From positions 18,879,789-18,943,788 of the forward strand of contig NW_024737042.1 in the NCBI RefSeq assembly GCF_018991925.1: 64,000 nt of DNA. Direction: 5' to 3'. The notes beneath the pieces are model-generated. The model was not told where the DNA came from, searched no databases, and was given only the letters and a program-made list of their open reading frames with translations. Shown here in pieces: positions 36,703 to 51,298 of this stretch (positions are counted from its first letter, which is position 1; every line of letters begins with the position of its first letter). Source of the DNA: Homarus americanus (taxonomy: Eukaryota > Arthropoda > Malacostraca > Decapoda > Nephropidae). The position numbers were made by a program, and so were the translations under genes.

Positions 36703-37959
36703 TGAGCGGAGAATGAAATATTTATGTTGAGTATTAGAAACTGTTCACATCGTCTGAAACTCGGCCCAATAGCTTATAGGCCGCTGTTCATTACAAATTA
36801 AAACTGATTTGTGAAGAAAAATCATTCACACCAAAATAAAGTAATCCAGCATTTTAGCCCATTGTTCACATCAAACTGAAGGACAGGTGTTTGATGAAGT
36901 TTATTCTAATGTTAGATAAAAATCCAATATTATAATGCTTTGTTAAACCTCATTCAGTAGTAAAATTATATATACGATAATCTTATTTAAGATAAACATT
37001 ACTACAATGCATTCACCTATAACTCAACTCAAAACAAGTGTCAAGTGGCCGAGAAGAGTACATCACTTCATCAGAGGACCGAAAAAAAAAATAGAAACTA
37101 GTGGCAAAAACATAGCCCCAACGACCAGGCCTGAGAGTAAACAGTGTCCAGGAATAAACTGTTGAATAGTATACTTAATGAATTACGGTAAACAAATGTT
37201 GTTATTTTTAGTTGTTATTACACAGAGGAAATATTAAATATACAACACAGCTAAACACAATTGATAAATAAACAAAGTGGAGGGAGAAGAGAGGGGTGGA
37301 GTGAGGCAGGAGGCTGAGTGAGACACTTGAGTGTGCTGGAGTAGGGATCAAGATGCTCACAGAGGGAACACAAGTGAAGCGAGATAAACCACTTGAACGG
37401 TGAAGTGTTATCAGATGCTACTTCAACATTGTGAGTAAGATGTAGAGTAAGTACGAGCAGATCTGTTGAGTAAGTGATGTCATTGACGGCAAAAAATATC
37501 CACTTATATTTGAGAACCGTTGTGTGTATGTGTGTGGCGCTGGGATATACTGGGGTAATATTTACCTTCCACGAAGTTTGTGCTACATCTGAAGGAGGAC
37601 TGAGTAAGGCATGTATGTGTTGGGGGGTGGGGGAGGAGGAGGAAAGAGGAGAAGGATGTGTGTGGAAATGGATGAGAGTAACGATAATCGTTTCTTGTGT
37701 AGGAGAGGAGCAGGTGTGAGGGATATGTGAAATATTGGAACTGTAATGAAAGAAAGATGTGTTAGGTGGGAATAAAAGAAGAAGAAGAACGGAATGTGCA
37801 GACAGAAATGTGTGTTGTACTCTCTAACACATCATCACCACATTGTGCATCGTGTTAATTGCCATAAATTATTGCTTAAGGTACAACCTAATTCACTCCG
37901 TCTAGTGTAATAACAATATCAACCTGAGGCTTTCAAACTAAATCACCCTTTATTGTGCA
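36703..37959. other. Non-coding stretch
   Basis: No gene recognised. The 81-residue frame at 37474-37719 has no family resemblance. Confidence 0.5.
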
Positions 37960-38266
37960 ACAGGGGTGGGGGGAGGAAGACGGGGAAGGAGGGGGAGTGG
38001 GAGGAGATAAAAGGGGAAGGGAGGAGGGGAGGGGAGGGAGAAGAGAAAAGGGGAAGGCGAGGGAGGAGGGGAATGGGAGAAGGGAAAAGGGGAAGGGAGG
38101 GGGAGGGGAGGAGAAAAGGGGAAAGGGAGGCTGGAGGGAGTGGGGGAGGAGAAAAAGGGAAAGGGGGAGGAGGGAGGGGTAGTGGGAGGAGGGAAGAGGG
38201 GAAAGGGAGGAGGGAGAGGGAGTGGGAGGAGGGAAAAGGGAGGAGGGAGGGGGGAAGGGGTAGTAC
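37960..38266 (+). repeat. Polypurine tract, about 300 bases
   Basis: Almost entirely G and A on the plus strand (GGGAGGAGGGAAAAGGGG-type), 2-3 pyrimidines per 50 bases. It is capable of triplex (H-DNA) formation. Both-strand frames (glycine/arginine/glutamate and proline/serine) are artefacts. Confidence 0.92.
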
Positions 38267-38429
38267 TGGTATATTTTATGGTTGTATATATCATAATGAC
38301 TTAATAACAAGGTTATAAATCTCATGTTAATGGCTCTGTATACATCCTTGTGGTATAATCCAGACATGGAAGAAATAATTTTAAGAAAGTAGGTTGCAGA
38401 AAACCTGATTTTCAAGATTTTGCTTGTGT

Positions 38430-38474
38430 AAAATAATAATAATAATAATAATAGTAATAATAATAATAATAATA

Positions 38475-38524
<50 letters not shown>

Positions 38525-38564
38525 AATAATAATGATAATAATAATAATGATAATTATAATAATG

Positions 38565-38634
<70 letters not shown>

Positions 38635-39034
38635 TAATAATAATAATGATGATAATAATAATAATAATAATAATGATAATAATAATAATGATAATAATAC
38701 TAATAATGATAATAATAATAATGATAATAATAATAATGATAATAATAATGATAATAATAAAAATGATAATAATAATAATGATAATAATGATAATGATAAT
38801 ATTGATAATGATAATAATGGTAATGATAATAATGAAAATGATAATAATGATAATGATAATAATGATAATGATAATAAGAATAATGATAATAATAAAAATA
38901 ATAATAATAATAATGATAATAATAATAATGATAATAATAATAATGATAATAATAATAATGATAATAATAATAATGATAATAATAAAATGATAATAATAAT
39001 AATGATAATAATAATAATGATAATAATAATAATG

Positions 39035-39119
<85 letters not shown>

Positions 39120-39388
39120 TAATAATAATAATGATGATAATAATAATAATAATAATAATGATAATAATAATAATGATAATAATACTAATAATGATAATAA
39201 TAATAATGATAATAATAATGATAATAATAATGATAATAATAAAAATGATAATAATAATAATGATAATAATGATAATGATAATATTGATAATGATAATAAT
39301 GGTAATGATAATAATGAAAATGATAATAATGATAATGATAATAATGATAATGATAATAAGAATAATGATAATAATAAAAATAATAATT
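38430..39388. repeat. (AAT)n/(AATGAT)n block with internal duplication
   Basis: About 960 bases of AAT triplets with patterned GAT interruptions. The segment from about 38630 to 38905 recurs at about 39115-39387 with the same sequence of unusual triplets (AAA, GAT, ACT, GGT, GAA, AAG), offset 482-485 bases. Confidence 0.92.
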
Positions 39389-40384
39389 CCACATTAAAAG
39401 ACACGGAAAAAAGTTAATCAGAATCATTCACAATTCCTATAATGATGCTCCAGAATTGTCCCTTTTGATACAGTATTTTCTTAACCTCTTATTCATCCAT
39501 TTATTTAATTAAATCCTCTACCTCGGACTGTACAGAAATGACGTCATATAATCCGGATTTTACTCCGTCCAAGAGTGAAGACATTCTTGGCCTTTACGAC
39601 ATTCATCTCGTAAACATTCGCTTGAAGTGATATTGGACAATCGGCCAAATTTTCATGGGTTTCATTACTGTTAAGATTTGACAGATGTGCCGGAAAAGTT
39701 GGCGCATCAATGATATTAACGCTGGCAAACGATGTAGGTATATGTAATCTTTTATTTTTCATTAGTTTTTCCTCAGCTTTCCATGTTACAATAAGTAATA
39801 AATTGAGCTAAAAAAGATGTGGCAGAGGAAGATTGTGTAAACAGATTTAAAAAAAAAATCTCTATTTGTCAAGAGCTGTGTCAGTGCGGTAGTGTCAGGT
39901 AATTTTCCGTCTGAAATTCGGTCATTCAGTCAGCCAGTATACTCGTAAGTGATGTAGTTAAAATGTATCAATGAAATCACTGATATGTTGTGCCTACGTC
40001 CGATAGCTGACAGTCACAGGAAGTGGCAGTATAAGATAATGGTCACTAATATCTGCCATAAGCCCGCCATCCACACTATGGCTTCAACTTCACTACTTCA
40101 CTATTAGTGTTTTTCGCTCTTCATAATATTTCTGGTGAACTAATTTTACCTTCTTAGAAATCTCTGAATTTTTTCGTGATATTTCTGACGAATAAATCTT
40201 TTCTTTTCTTTTTCCTGGCCCCATTTATTGCTATGTTTTTAGTTGGCTGTTTCACCAATTTGTTATTTCTTGTGGTATTTTTCCATTTGTTCATGAAACT
40301 GGAGATCACTGCGGCAACATGGGTGGGATATCATGTAGCAGCGGATGTTGTCGTTATCAATGTGGCTGGGTCGTGTCAGCTGTT
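39389..40384. other. Non-coding stretch
   Basis: A 72-residue frame on the minus strand (39544-39762) has no recognisable family. Nothing else is seen. Confidence 0.45.
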
Positions 40385-40557
40385 GTGTCCAGCTCGTTGA
40401 CGGTCCAATCAGCTGTTCTGTCCTGTTGGTTGACGATCCGTATTGCTGTCTATCTTGCAGGTTGACTGTCCGTACAGTTGCTCTGTCCTGCAGGTTCACT
40501 GTCCGTACAGTTGCTCTGTCTTGCAGGTTCACTGTCCGTACAGTTGCTCTGTCGGAA
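40385..40557 (+). repeat. 33-34 bp tandem repeat
   Basis: Four to five copies of CAGGTTCACTGTCCGTACAG then TTGCTCTGTC; the last two are nearly identical and the first two are diverged. Confidence 0.9.
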
Positions 40558-40630
40558 CCATCTGTCAAATTTTTACCACAGGAACTTGTTTACCGGGAGA
40601 GATGAGGCTCACAAGTGACATACCGCTTAG

Positions 40631-40681
40631 TACTACTACTACTATTATTATTATTATTATTAGTAGTAGTAGTAGTAGTAT
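40631..40681. repeat. Triplet palindrome (ACT)n(ATT)n(AGT)n
   Basis: TACTACTACTACTATT passes through ATT repeats to TTAGTAGTAGTAGTAGTA. The outer arms are complementary, so a hairpin can form. An (ATT)n run links them. Confidence 0.9.
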
Positions 40682-41967
40682 TAACAATATTATTACAAAT
40701 ATTATTATATTTTAATTTTTGTCTTTTATTGTTGCTATATTTTATTGTGTTATATGTATTATAAATATCAATGTTATTACTTTCCTCCTTTTTTTCATAT
40801 GGAAAGAAATTCACTAATACATTTTCCTAATTGAAGGCTTTATTGGAAAATCATTGGTTCGGAAATAAGAAGCTGTTAAAAAACTTTGTCTAACATTTTT
40901 ATTTAAAAATTTACGCTGGATCATGGGGGTCTTTAGGTACATAAGAACAGTCATTAAAATTTAAAACTTAAGAAAAATAGAAATTTGAAGGAGTTTAAGA
41001 TCAGTACAATAATAGAGAATCTTCAGGGACCACTATCATTAATTACCAGAACCTTATAGAATTTGTTTTCTGAATACTGTGTATGATGTTATCTACAACA
41101 GCTGTTCCTAATCTGTTGAAGAGTTGAATGTACGTGACACCAACTATTTTCTCAAATCTCCGGTCCTACCATAATAAAAAAATCTTTTTCCACAAGAGTA
41201 GTTTTTCGTTTACATACATTATAGTATTACTGGAAATATTTAAGGACATTAAAAAGTACAATGGTTTCGCTGATGAAAACTTTAAATGTTGCTTTGTAAG
41301 GAATATATGTATTTCAAGGATAACTAGAATTTACTTTATTACGCATGTAGTGATATTTTATTGATAAGCATATCAAAAGACACAGCAAGGCAACGCCTTT
41401 GAAACTGTGCGGCCCACCTAGTCGACCTTCACGTTGCGCTCTAGTGATTGAGAAGCACAGACCTACAATTCCTTTACCTGCAATCGTGCGTGTCCTCTTA
41501 TTTCTCAATTAGCAAAGGGACGGAATGAATAAATGAAAACTCCTGGATTTTGATAGGTGGTCGAGTGTGGCCAGTCCAGACACCTGTTTTGTCAAGGACG
41601 ATTCCATGATACAGTTCATAACAGCGTGACATGACGCTAGTGTTGCCAGTGCACAACAAATCTCACTACTATAACATGACTCAGTTCCAAAACACAAATC
41701 CCAGTGTTATATGACGTGACATTTCCAGAATCCAGCTAGGGAATTTCCAGTGTGTGACATGATATTCTTCAACCACTCCAGCACACAATTCCCACTGTTA
41801 TGACATGACACTGTGCCAGCAGTAGTGGTCATGCACGGTGTCCTGCCAGTCAGATTTAAAACGGCCGCTGGAAGTAAAGTCCCCGAAATTGGTGTGTGAA
41901 TCTAGCGTGTGTGTTGCAAGAAGAGCCGGATATGACAGTGGTCAGGGCGGCCAGCGGGACCAAGACA
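40682..41967. other. Non-coding stretch
   Basis: A few diverged copies of CCAGTGTTATGACATGACA between about 41640 and 41820. No gene recognised. Confidence 0.45.
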
Positions 41968-42180
41968 CAGGATATTGTGGTCCGCCCAGATGCTCTGCCT
42001 GCTCGCTCTCCACCCACCCACTTACGCCCGCGGTATTGTGGTCCACCCAGCTGTGCTTCCCGCCCATCTACTATCGATGTCTTGTAGTCCCCTGAGCTAC
42101 CTCTCCCACCTGCTTACTTACTCACGCCCACGCCCAGAGTACTGTGGTGCATCCAGCTGCCTCGCCCACCTATACACCAA
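41968..42180 (+). repeat. About 70-bp diverged tandem repeat
   Basis: Three to four units around GTATTGTGGTCCACCCAGCT followed by CCGCCCATC/CGCTCTCC blocks and TTACTCACGCCC. Confidence 0.65.
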
Positions 42181-42256
42181 CTCCCTGGACAGTGGCGGCC
42201 AGGATAGTCTGCACACATTCCATCCACAACAAAACGTTTTATTATCTGTCAGTTGT

Positions 42257-42260
<4 letters not shown>

Positions 42261-42326
<66 letters not shown>
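42261..42326 (+). repeat. (GT)33 microsatellite
   Basis: Uninterrupted GT repeats. Confidence 0.98.
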
Positions 42327-42327
<1 letters not shown>

Positions 42328-43418
42328 AGTTTTTTCCTGACAGCACTACAAATATTCTTGAATGAGTGGGGTTTTTGGGGGGGGGGAAGAACTTGCTTTG
42401 AGAAAATACCTGTAGAGGATAAACAAGATAGATATTTTAAACTTTAGGTCAAGGGCCACATGCAAGAACTGCCGTTCTGTACACGATGGTGCGGTATCCC
42501 GGCGGTCGTAATACAATGTAAGAAAAGTTTAGTGATTATGCAAAAATGGCCATGGTGGTTCCCGACCGTCGTTTGTTGTTACTACGTCATCGCTGTGTAG
42601 TCACGTGTACCAAGGTTGGTATGCTTGCATCCTCAAAACGTTGTCAATGGCACGAAACGTTTGCTCTTGCGACACGATTTACGAGCATGAAAACTTGTAT
42701 CCCAAGCTAAGGTGCACCTCATTTTCCTATTTTCTTGGATTATAAGCCAATTCTGGGTATGAAATACGATCACTTACAGTGAGTATCGGTAAATAAAACC
42801 TGTAACAACCATAAGAACTTAGGAATAGAGAGTATTATGTTACTTTCTTCTTTGTCCTCATTAAATCTAACAATAAAGTATTAAGTGTCACGAACTTGGG
42901 GTTGGGTGAGTGTAAATAAAGAGAGCTATGGCCTGTTCTGTGGATGAAGTCAGTAGAATATAACGAAGTACAGTATTAGGTATTATAATTTTGCTATGGC
43001 AGTTATGAAATCACTGTACAGATGAATTGGGATAAAATCTTGAAAAATATCACCATAACTGTTAGTTTCAAACAGGAAATTATCTCTGTACCAAAAATCT
43101 TTACTTCCATATTATACACGTATATGGGCCAGCTATCTACATGATATGAAACTTCGAGATAATGTTTCCTACTTGTCTCCACCTGATTATAGCAAGACAC
43201 TTTCCCAATGTCAGGAGTAAAAATGTATGCAATATGTTAATGAGATGGACTAAACCAGTAGTTAAAGAAAAGTATCCGCTGTTTATATGTTCTTTTATTT
43301 GCAAAAACATTACTTTTAAATGCTATATATAGATCCTCAACAGAGAGGCTTCATATAGGTAGTGTGCGGACATTTGTTCACAAGGCATATACTCAACAAC
43401 AATGGAAAGGGAGACATA
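42327..43418. other. Non-coding stretch
   Basis: No gene or clear repeat seen. Confidence 0.5.
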
Positions 43419-43445
43419 TTAGGTTAGGTTAGGTTAGATTAGGTT
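43419..43445 (+). repeat. Short interstitial telomere-like (TTAGG)n
   Basis: Four TTAGG units, then TTAGA and TTAGG. A shorter GGTTAGGTTAGGT lies near 44439-44451. Confidence 0.75.
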
Positions 43446-43813
43446 CATCTTGTGAGCCAATGTGATGGAACCCATATACAGTAGGTATAATCATGAAATT
43501 CTACCAACTAATCAGAGACTAAAAATGTTAAACATAAAACAAGATGATAATTAAATGGTTTATAAATGTCTTCAATACAGTCTGCACTGTCAATTGCAAT
43601 TTATTTCTGCAATTTTTAACGTTTAATATAAACTGTAATTATAATACGGATAAGAATACATTGCTAATGCAAATGTCAGATTATAGCCTTTATTAAAAGC
43701 AAGATTTGTTATAATATATGGATGATGAGGAGTACGGTATTTTAAAAGAAAATCATCCACAAATTTCACAAATATATTAATACATCATATCCATGTACAG
43801 GTATGTAAATTGT

Positions 43814-45424
<1,611 letters not shown>

Positions 45425-45668
45425 TACTGCTGTTCACATATGCAGCTGCAAAGTGCTGTGCAGGAAAGTCCAAACAGCATCTCTGGTTGCAGTCTTTCTT
45501 ACAGGAACATTTGATGAGCTCCTGACAGCATCAATCGGGGAAGAGTCGTCCAACGTATCTGCCATGCCTGCGTCCATCCCCAGTTGACAGGACAGCTGGT
45601 TTCTGGATTGGAGATTGTAGCATGGAGATTATACCAGCCTGGTAGGCAGCCCGCTGCGTTCGCCAGGG
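45425..45668 (-). pseudogene. Fragment of a cysteine-rich (CXC/TSO1-like tail) uncharacterised protein
   Basis: The minus strand, starting at the gap edge, reads NPETSCPVNWGWTQA, then (after a shift) ELIKCSCKKDCNQRC, then (another frame) GLSCTALCSCICEQQ and a stop. This layout, an NWGW-like block followed by ELIKC(S/G)CK..C...RCSC...GL.CT.LC.C, is the C-terminal end of a large family of uncharacterised proteins repeated in many invertebrate genomes. Function is unknown. At least two frameshifts, and the upstream part is lost in the assembly gap. The family call is from memory of the pattern. Confidence 0.5.
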
Positions 45669-45768
45669 NNNNNNNNNNNNNNNNNNNNNNNNNNNNNNNN
45701 NNNNNNNNNNNNNNNNNNNNNNNNNNNNNNNNNNNNNNNNNNNNNNNNNNNNNNNNNNNNNNNNNNNN
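45669..45768. other. Assembly gap of 100 N
   Basis: A run of exactly 100 N. Sequence on the two sides is unrelated: CXC-family fragment to the left, degraded gypsy to the right. Confidence 1.
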
Positions 45769-45799
45769 ATCCATACATATATCGACCTGAGATCTATAA

Positions 45800-48700
45800 T
45801 GCAACAATAGCCACATTGCTTTTAGCAAACGCCAGGCATACATTTGAGACACATTACCCTCATGAGATTTTCAGTCCCACCTGAGTATAAGTCGCAATTC
45901 AAACTGACTGCGGAAGAACAACTTGGGAGCTAACATCCCCAGATCCAGAGAGCAAAAAAAACAGCTGACCAATGTAACGCCGTTAATCATCTTCCACCTG
46001 CGAAGAGGAATCTGATACAGGCATAACGGCGCCATATTTTGATTCCGATAACAATACCTCCAAAAGGCACCACCAACCCAGTCAACTTTAAATCGCCTGA
46101 CACCAGCGCCAATCTGCTCGATAAGCTTCGCCATGGAACAGCCCGGTGACTGCTGCATGATCAGTAAAAAACAGTTAACTTCAAAGATAAAGCTTTCAAC
46201 CCTTAAAGCGCCCAAACAACGTCGTTTCTAAATGCATCACCGAAGGTTTTAGACGAACCCCACTTGTCCTCTGCAACTGCCTCACTCAACCGGAGCGCCA
46301 AACAGAGAGTGAAAGGTTGAGTGAGCTCCGGGAATGTAAACCGGGGCATTGGCAGCGCTTTCAATACCGAAACATTTCGTGTTCACATCCATATAAACAC
46401 TTCATCTTTTACCAACCTCGTTCGCTGATAACAGTCCCTTGAAAGCGAACGATTATAACCAGATAATCCATAAGCTACGCACAACATCATTTGAGCACGA
46501 CGCGAACCGAGATACAGCTTGACTTTATCATTAACCGTGTGTATGCCCTCACCGCAACACAACCAAAAAACAAAAAAAAAACCAATTTATTTTGAGTCCT
46601 GCCGGTAAAGTTTGGCCAAAATCACGCAGTTTTATCAGATGTGTAAACCGCGTCCTTACTGACTACTATGATCATCCAAATGGCGCAGATCAAATGTTGA
46701 TCATTTACGCGCCTAGAAATTATGATAGGCGCCATCCACTGATTCCGACGAGAATAGAGCGTGCCGTCAAAGGGATTTTGAGTGTCTAATGACATTCTTC
46801 ACTAACATACACCCTGTACCATATCTTTGCACCATGCGCGCTGGCTGCGACAGTTCATAAGCTGGTACGTAAATAGGGTTGGTTCCTTCTTTAACGCCAT
46901 ATGATGGGATGTTAAATCTGTCTGACTCATGTTTCCCCAAGGCTAATATTTCTGTAGTCGGCAAGCAGCCTAACAGGCGTGTCTTTGTCTTCTGAGGATG
47001 ATCGATCACCTTGACATGGTGTTATTTGATCTATCCTGGCCAGTCGAGTCTGTCCGCAACAATACCGAATTAGGAATTTAATTGGCACTTCGACACTGTG
47101 ATATCTAAAAATCACACACATAACATCCTTCTTAATCTTGATAACGTGAAATTGCTCCGCAATCCCGTAGACTTGTGTGTGTGTACCACAGTAACACAGC
47201 TGATTCCAAGGTCCGGTGATTGGGTCAATGCTCACAAAAATCCTGAGCAGCAAACCGCCGCTAATTGTTAAATAACGTCATCCACAACACAATATACCAG
47301 AATGCTGAGACCATATCTCAGACCGGATGTGTCATCACCACTAGGGTGGTGCTGGGTGCTGGTAACCGGGGTTGTTCACGCCAACGAAAGAATTTTCTGA
47401 TAGGATGTTGATTGATGAGTAGTCTCAAAAACTGCAGTCACGCCCTGTCACACCCTGGGCAGTGAACGAATCATTGCAGAAACCAATGTTCACTTCAGCT
47501 CACAGGATTTTTGCGGGTGAATTCTCATTCTGGTAATGGAGAGTACTTTCAACATTGCAGGTACTATCTTCCAACTCTTGCTGCTGTAATCACGCTGGAA
47601 GGTGTGTGGTTGAGGTCAGATATCTCGACGCATGATCCCTTCCACTTAATAGATTACAACAACACCCAATCCCAGCGGTGAGCACAGCAGAACCTATTGC
47701 TGTGTAGGAAAACACCTCAAACTTAACACTACCATTACGTGATGAACATCCAACATGTTCTTCAATATTGAGACCACAACTATCGGCTGGCAAATTGAAC
47801 TGCTGAATCATATAAAAGTCCGCGCAGTATGCGTACTACGTCTTGAGAATTCGAGCGGTAACGTCAACATTCCTTTGATGCTCAGCTGAGTACCTGAAAC
47901 CTTCGAGCTCGTAGCGTTACTAGCCCATTTGAATTTGCGGTGAGGGAATTTACGTTGTAACCGTGATATGACGTCGAAGGCCAATACATTAGCGTTCATA
48001 TCGGTAAAAAGAGCCAATCCAGATGATTCACCGGTACTGACAACACTTCCACTTTTCTGCTGCCGCGATAGAAGTGTTGTAAGGAGGGCGGAATTTCTAT
48101 CTATCCCTCCTTGGTGTAGTGTGCCGGTCTTCCCCTCGATGACTTGTCCTGGGGATGTTTTCGCTTTGCGCCTATGATGACACTTCCGTTTACTCTAGGT
48201 CCACTTCCCTAGCTTTAATTATATATCGTACTATGTGAACTGGCGAGTAGTCGATTGTGAAGAGCGCACATCGCGGCGCTGTCTGCAGGAGGAGGTGCTG
48301 TTGCCACCTCTGCTTGACCTTTAGAGTCGGCTTTCGGCACCGGGTGGCATTATTTGGGTGACCAGATATTCCGGAGTCAGAAAAAACAATCTTCCATTAC
48401 GTGGCCACGTTTATTATTATAATGTGCGTAACGAAACAGATGCGTTTTCTTGTTTATATGTTCGGCGGGAGGAGCGATCGAGCTAAGTGTGTCGCAAGGA
48501 GTCTAGAGGAGTATTCTGAGAGTGCATCTGAGATCATGGGGTCAGGGGTGGATGTCACTGAGGGTTGCGCCAAAGGGCCCGTAGCCTGTGGTTAGAGCTT
48601 GTTTGCGTATTCCACCATATCCAAGGGTGGTTCATACTGTACTTCCTGTGCCCGCCAGTAAGTGAACACGGACGAAGAAAGAAGAAAACTTATTAGTTCT

Positions 48701-49150
48701 ATCAACATTTCCACGTTTCTGGCGATTTAAAGAGCGTACCAGCCTGATGACTGAAGGTCGCTTACATGTCCCGGCGAACCTGGCCCGCGATGTCAATATG
48801 CTGGTCACGGCGTTTCCTGTTTCGCATACCTGAATACAGCGATCCAACCATCTGAAGATCCACGCAGTTGGGCTCCAGCTACGTAACCTACCCCCAAAAT
48901 CCCAATTAGCGTTCGCTTGAAACTTTCATAGTCAGGCTTTGTAAACCAAACGCATTTAAACGACCGCCTGCATAGGAACCCCATGTTAGTGGGGAACGTA
49001 CATATGCTTTTCGTCAAATAACAGGTGACTATTATGCATGCTATCTTTGCATGCACGAATAAAATGTGCGACCTTATAATCAATGTCTTTGTTCTGCGAA
49101 ATTTCGAACATAATCGCTAGTATGATATTAACATCAGCTTTAGTGGTGGT
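45800..49150 (-). pseudogene. Very degraded second copy of the gypsy family (gag to RNase H)
   Basis: On the minus strand from 49150 down the pieces follow the order of the element at 17040-26948. Gag (48632-49140): DIDYKVAHFI, KPDYESFKRTLIG, IFRWLDR. Protease (47590-48017): the DTG box has become FTDMNANVL, then RLQRKFPHRKF, VSGTQLSIKGMLTLPLEFSR. Linker and RT fingers (46767-47253): TRLLG, KEGTNPIYVPAYEL. The piece around IVVSKD (near 46670), GLSGYNRSLS (near 46460), and an RNase H part near 46000-46250 (FTDHAAVTGLFHGEA-like, in broken frames). Matches are interrupted every few tens of bases by indels, far more than in the first copy, and parts of RT (including the YLDD region) are missing. 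Integrase would be across the gap. Confidence 0.72.
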
Positions 49151-50911
49151 AGTAGTACTGGTGTGAGGTTAGAGAACGCCATTGTAGTGTTAGTATTAAG
49201 CAAGTTGTATTCTTACCTTACAGAAGTTGCCATTAATAATGTTAATGTATTTAGCACAGACACACTATCACCTGTAACAGGGGTAACTGTTTTTGCATAC
49301 TTAGTGAGGCAATTATAGTGATTACCAGACCGTAGGGCAGCATTGACGGTTTAAGTCACAAACGATTCGTCAATAACTTCTCTCTACTCCTGAATTTAAA
49401 TCATTTTAACCGTGTTCCATACTCCAAAATCTATGTCAGTCTGGGCTTCTGATCATCTATGAGTTGGTTATCGAAGCAAACAGTCATGCCTAGGCGTTTG
49501 ACTTCATCTACACATTTTCAGACATGGGAACCTTCTTAGAAATTATCTTATTGAGTCTCTTAACAATGAATTTCACTATAAAGTAGATCACTCTGGCCTC
49601 CTCATTTTACAAGACAAAAACGAATACAATCAAGAATTATTTAAACCATCAATAAGAGAAGACAGACACTTACAAACTACTGTAAATTATAGGATTCTCA
49701 ATACATTAATCTTACATTCTATTAATTTTATCATTGAAATAACCTATCCGACGAACCTATGGGTGAAGATAGTCTTCGAACGTGTTCATGTGTGTAGAAT
49801 CATGTACTAATAATTTATTTATACAGAGTAGTACGCCTGTATAGAAAATGATCCTTCAAAAAGTTCTATGGAGTAGGGTGGAGTGTAAGGGGCCTTCCTA
49901 GGATGAGTGCTATTGCTGGTTTCCTTGGCAATCTAGAAGACGCCTGCTTTGGTGAGAGATATCCACTTTGAATTAGGTGAATTCCACTCGCATCAGAAAA
50001 CCGTTGATGATTGGTTATCACACTGGTTAAGTGCTTAAACCACGGTGTGCCAATTCTTCACATTCCACGTATATATGGAGATCTGTATGATGACACCGGA
50101 ATTCGTAATTCGCGCTGACGACACAACACTACCGCCTGCAGCTGTTAGTGAATACCAATTGAAGACCAGGCTACGAAACTGTTTTTCAACACTGCAACAC
50201 TGGTAATGTCTAGGGAATGCTGAGTGGAGTCTATCTCAACCGGCTTGACCTGATATGCACCAACAGGCTGTAATATATGGCATAATAATTTTGCAAGTAT
50301 TTTGTATGTGACAGAGATAAGAGCGCTCACTACATATCGTCTCAATACGGGATATAGTTTTTAAACACCGATTATGTAATTCGCCACTGTCAGGTATATT
50401 CTCTGTTTTTCACAAAACAAGACGGATGATACACGTATCACTAGTTTGAAGAACTGCACACACCGCTTTGCCACCCATAAGGAATGCTGCTTCTGTCCAA
50501 TTAACCAACTGGTTCACACATATTTATATTTGGGTTCTTTATAACGAAACCCAAACGGTAGTTCCTTTGTTTTATTATGTGCTGTTGTAGATTATAATTT
50601 TGAGTGTATATCAACTGTAAGTCTCTTTAATTGTTCAGGAGTGAATGAGAAAAGGGACGGCGTTTATGTACATAAATGTTAGGTCAGTCCCACGACATGA
50701 GTTGAGGTGAGCTACCTAGTTTAGGGGCATGGCAGTGCTTGCTAAGTAGTGCTGAGCCATGGGTCTTGCCCTGGGTAAGTTGCTCCCGCCCACGTGTCCA
50801 TATCATGTCCTCACTCCATAGATGTGGAAAGTTTACAGGTGAATCTCAATATAACATCAACAGATGTATTGACCATTTATATAACACGTCTTGTTGATGA
50901 GACAGGGCCCA
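49151..50911. other. Non-coding stretch upstream of the degraded gypsy gag
   Basis: May include leader and LTR remains of that copy, but no match to the intact LTR could be recognised. No gene seen. Confidence 0.4.
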
Positions 50912-51298
50912 CAATCCACCCACCCTAACACCCACCACCACACCACCACCCACCCCCACCACCAAACACCACCCACCACCACCCACCACCCTACCACCCA
51001 CCTACCACCCACCTACCACCCACCTCACCCACACCACCCACCCCACCACCCACCACACCAACTCACCAACCAACCACCACCACACCACCCCACCACCACC
51101 CACAACCCCACCACCAACCCCACACCCCCACCCAACTAACTCACCTACAACACCCACCCAACCACCAACCAACCACAACCACCCCACCACCCACCCCACC
51201 ACCCCACCACCCACCCCACCACCCCACCACCCACCCCACCACCCCAACAACACCCAACCACCACCCCACCACAACAAATCACAACCCCACCAACCAAC
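50912..51298 (+). repeat. (CCACC)n low-complexity block
   Basis: About 390 bases of CCACCCACC-type sequence with a cleaner 23-bp sub-repeat (CCACCCCACCACCCACCCCAC) at about 51178-51245. Glycine/tryptophan frames on the other strand are artefacts. Confidence 0.93.

Noticed and set aside
37933..38415. 160-residue proline/serine frame and its glycine/arginine opposite
   Set aside because: Polypurine tract read on either strand; codon structure is purely compositional.
38424..39404. Open frames of 136-234 residues of isoleucine, leucine or tyrosine
   Set aside because: Translation of (AAT)n and its complement; no gene.
39544..39762. 72-residue minus-strand frame as a gene
   Set aside because: No recognisable family, no signal or domain features and AT-rich surroundings; too short to support.
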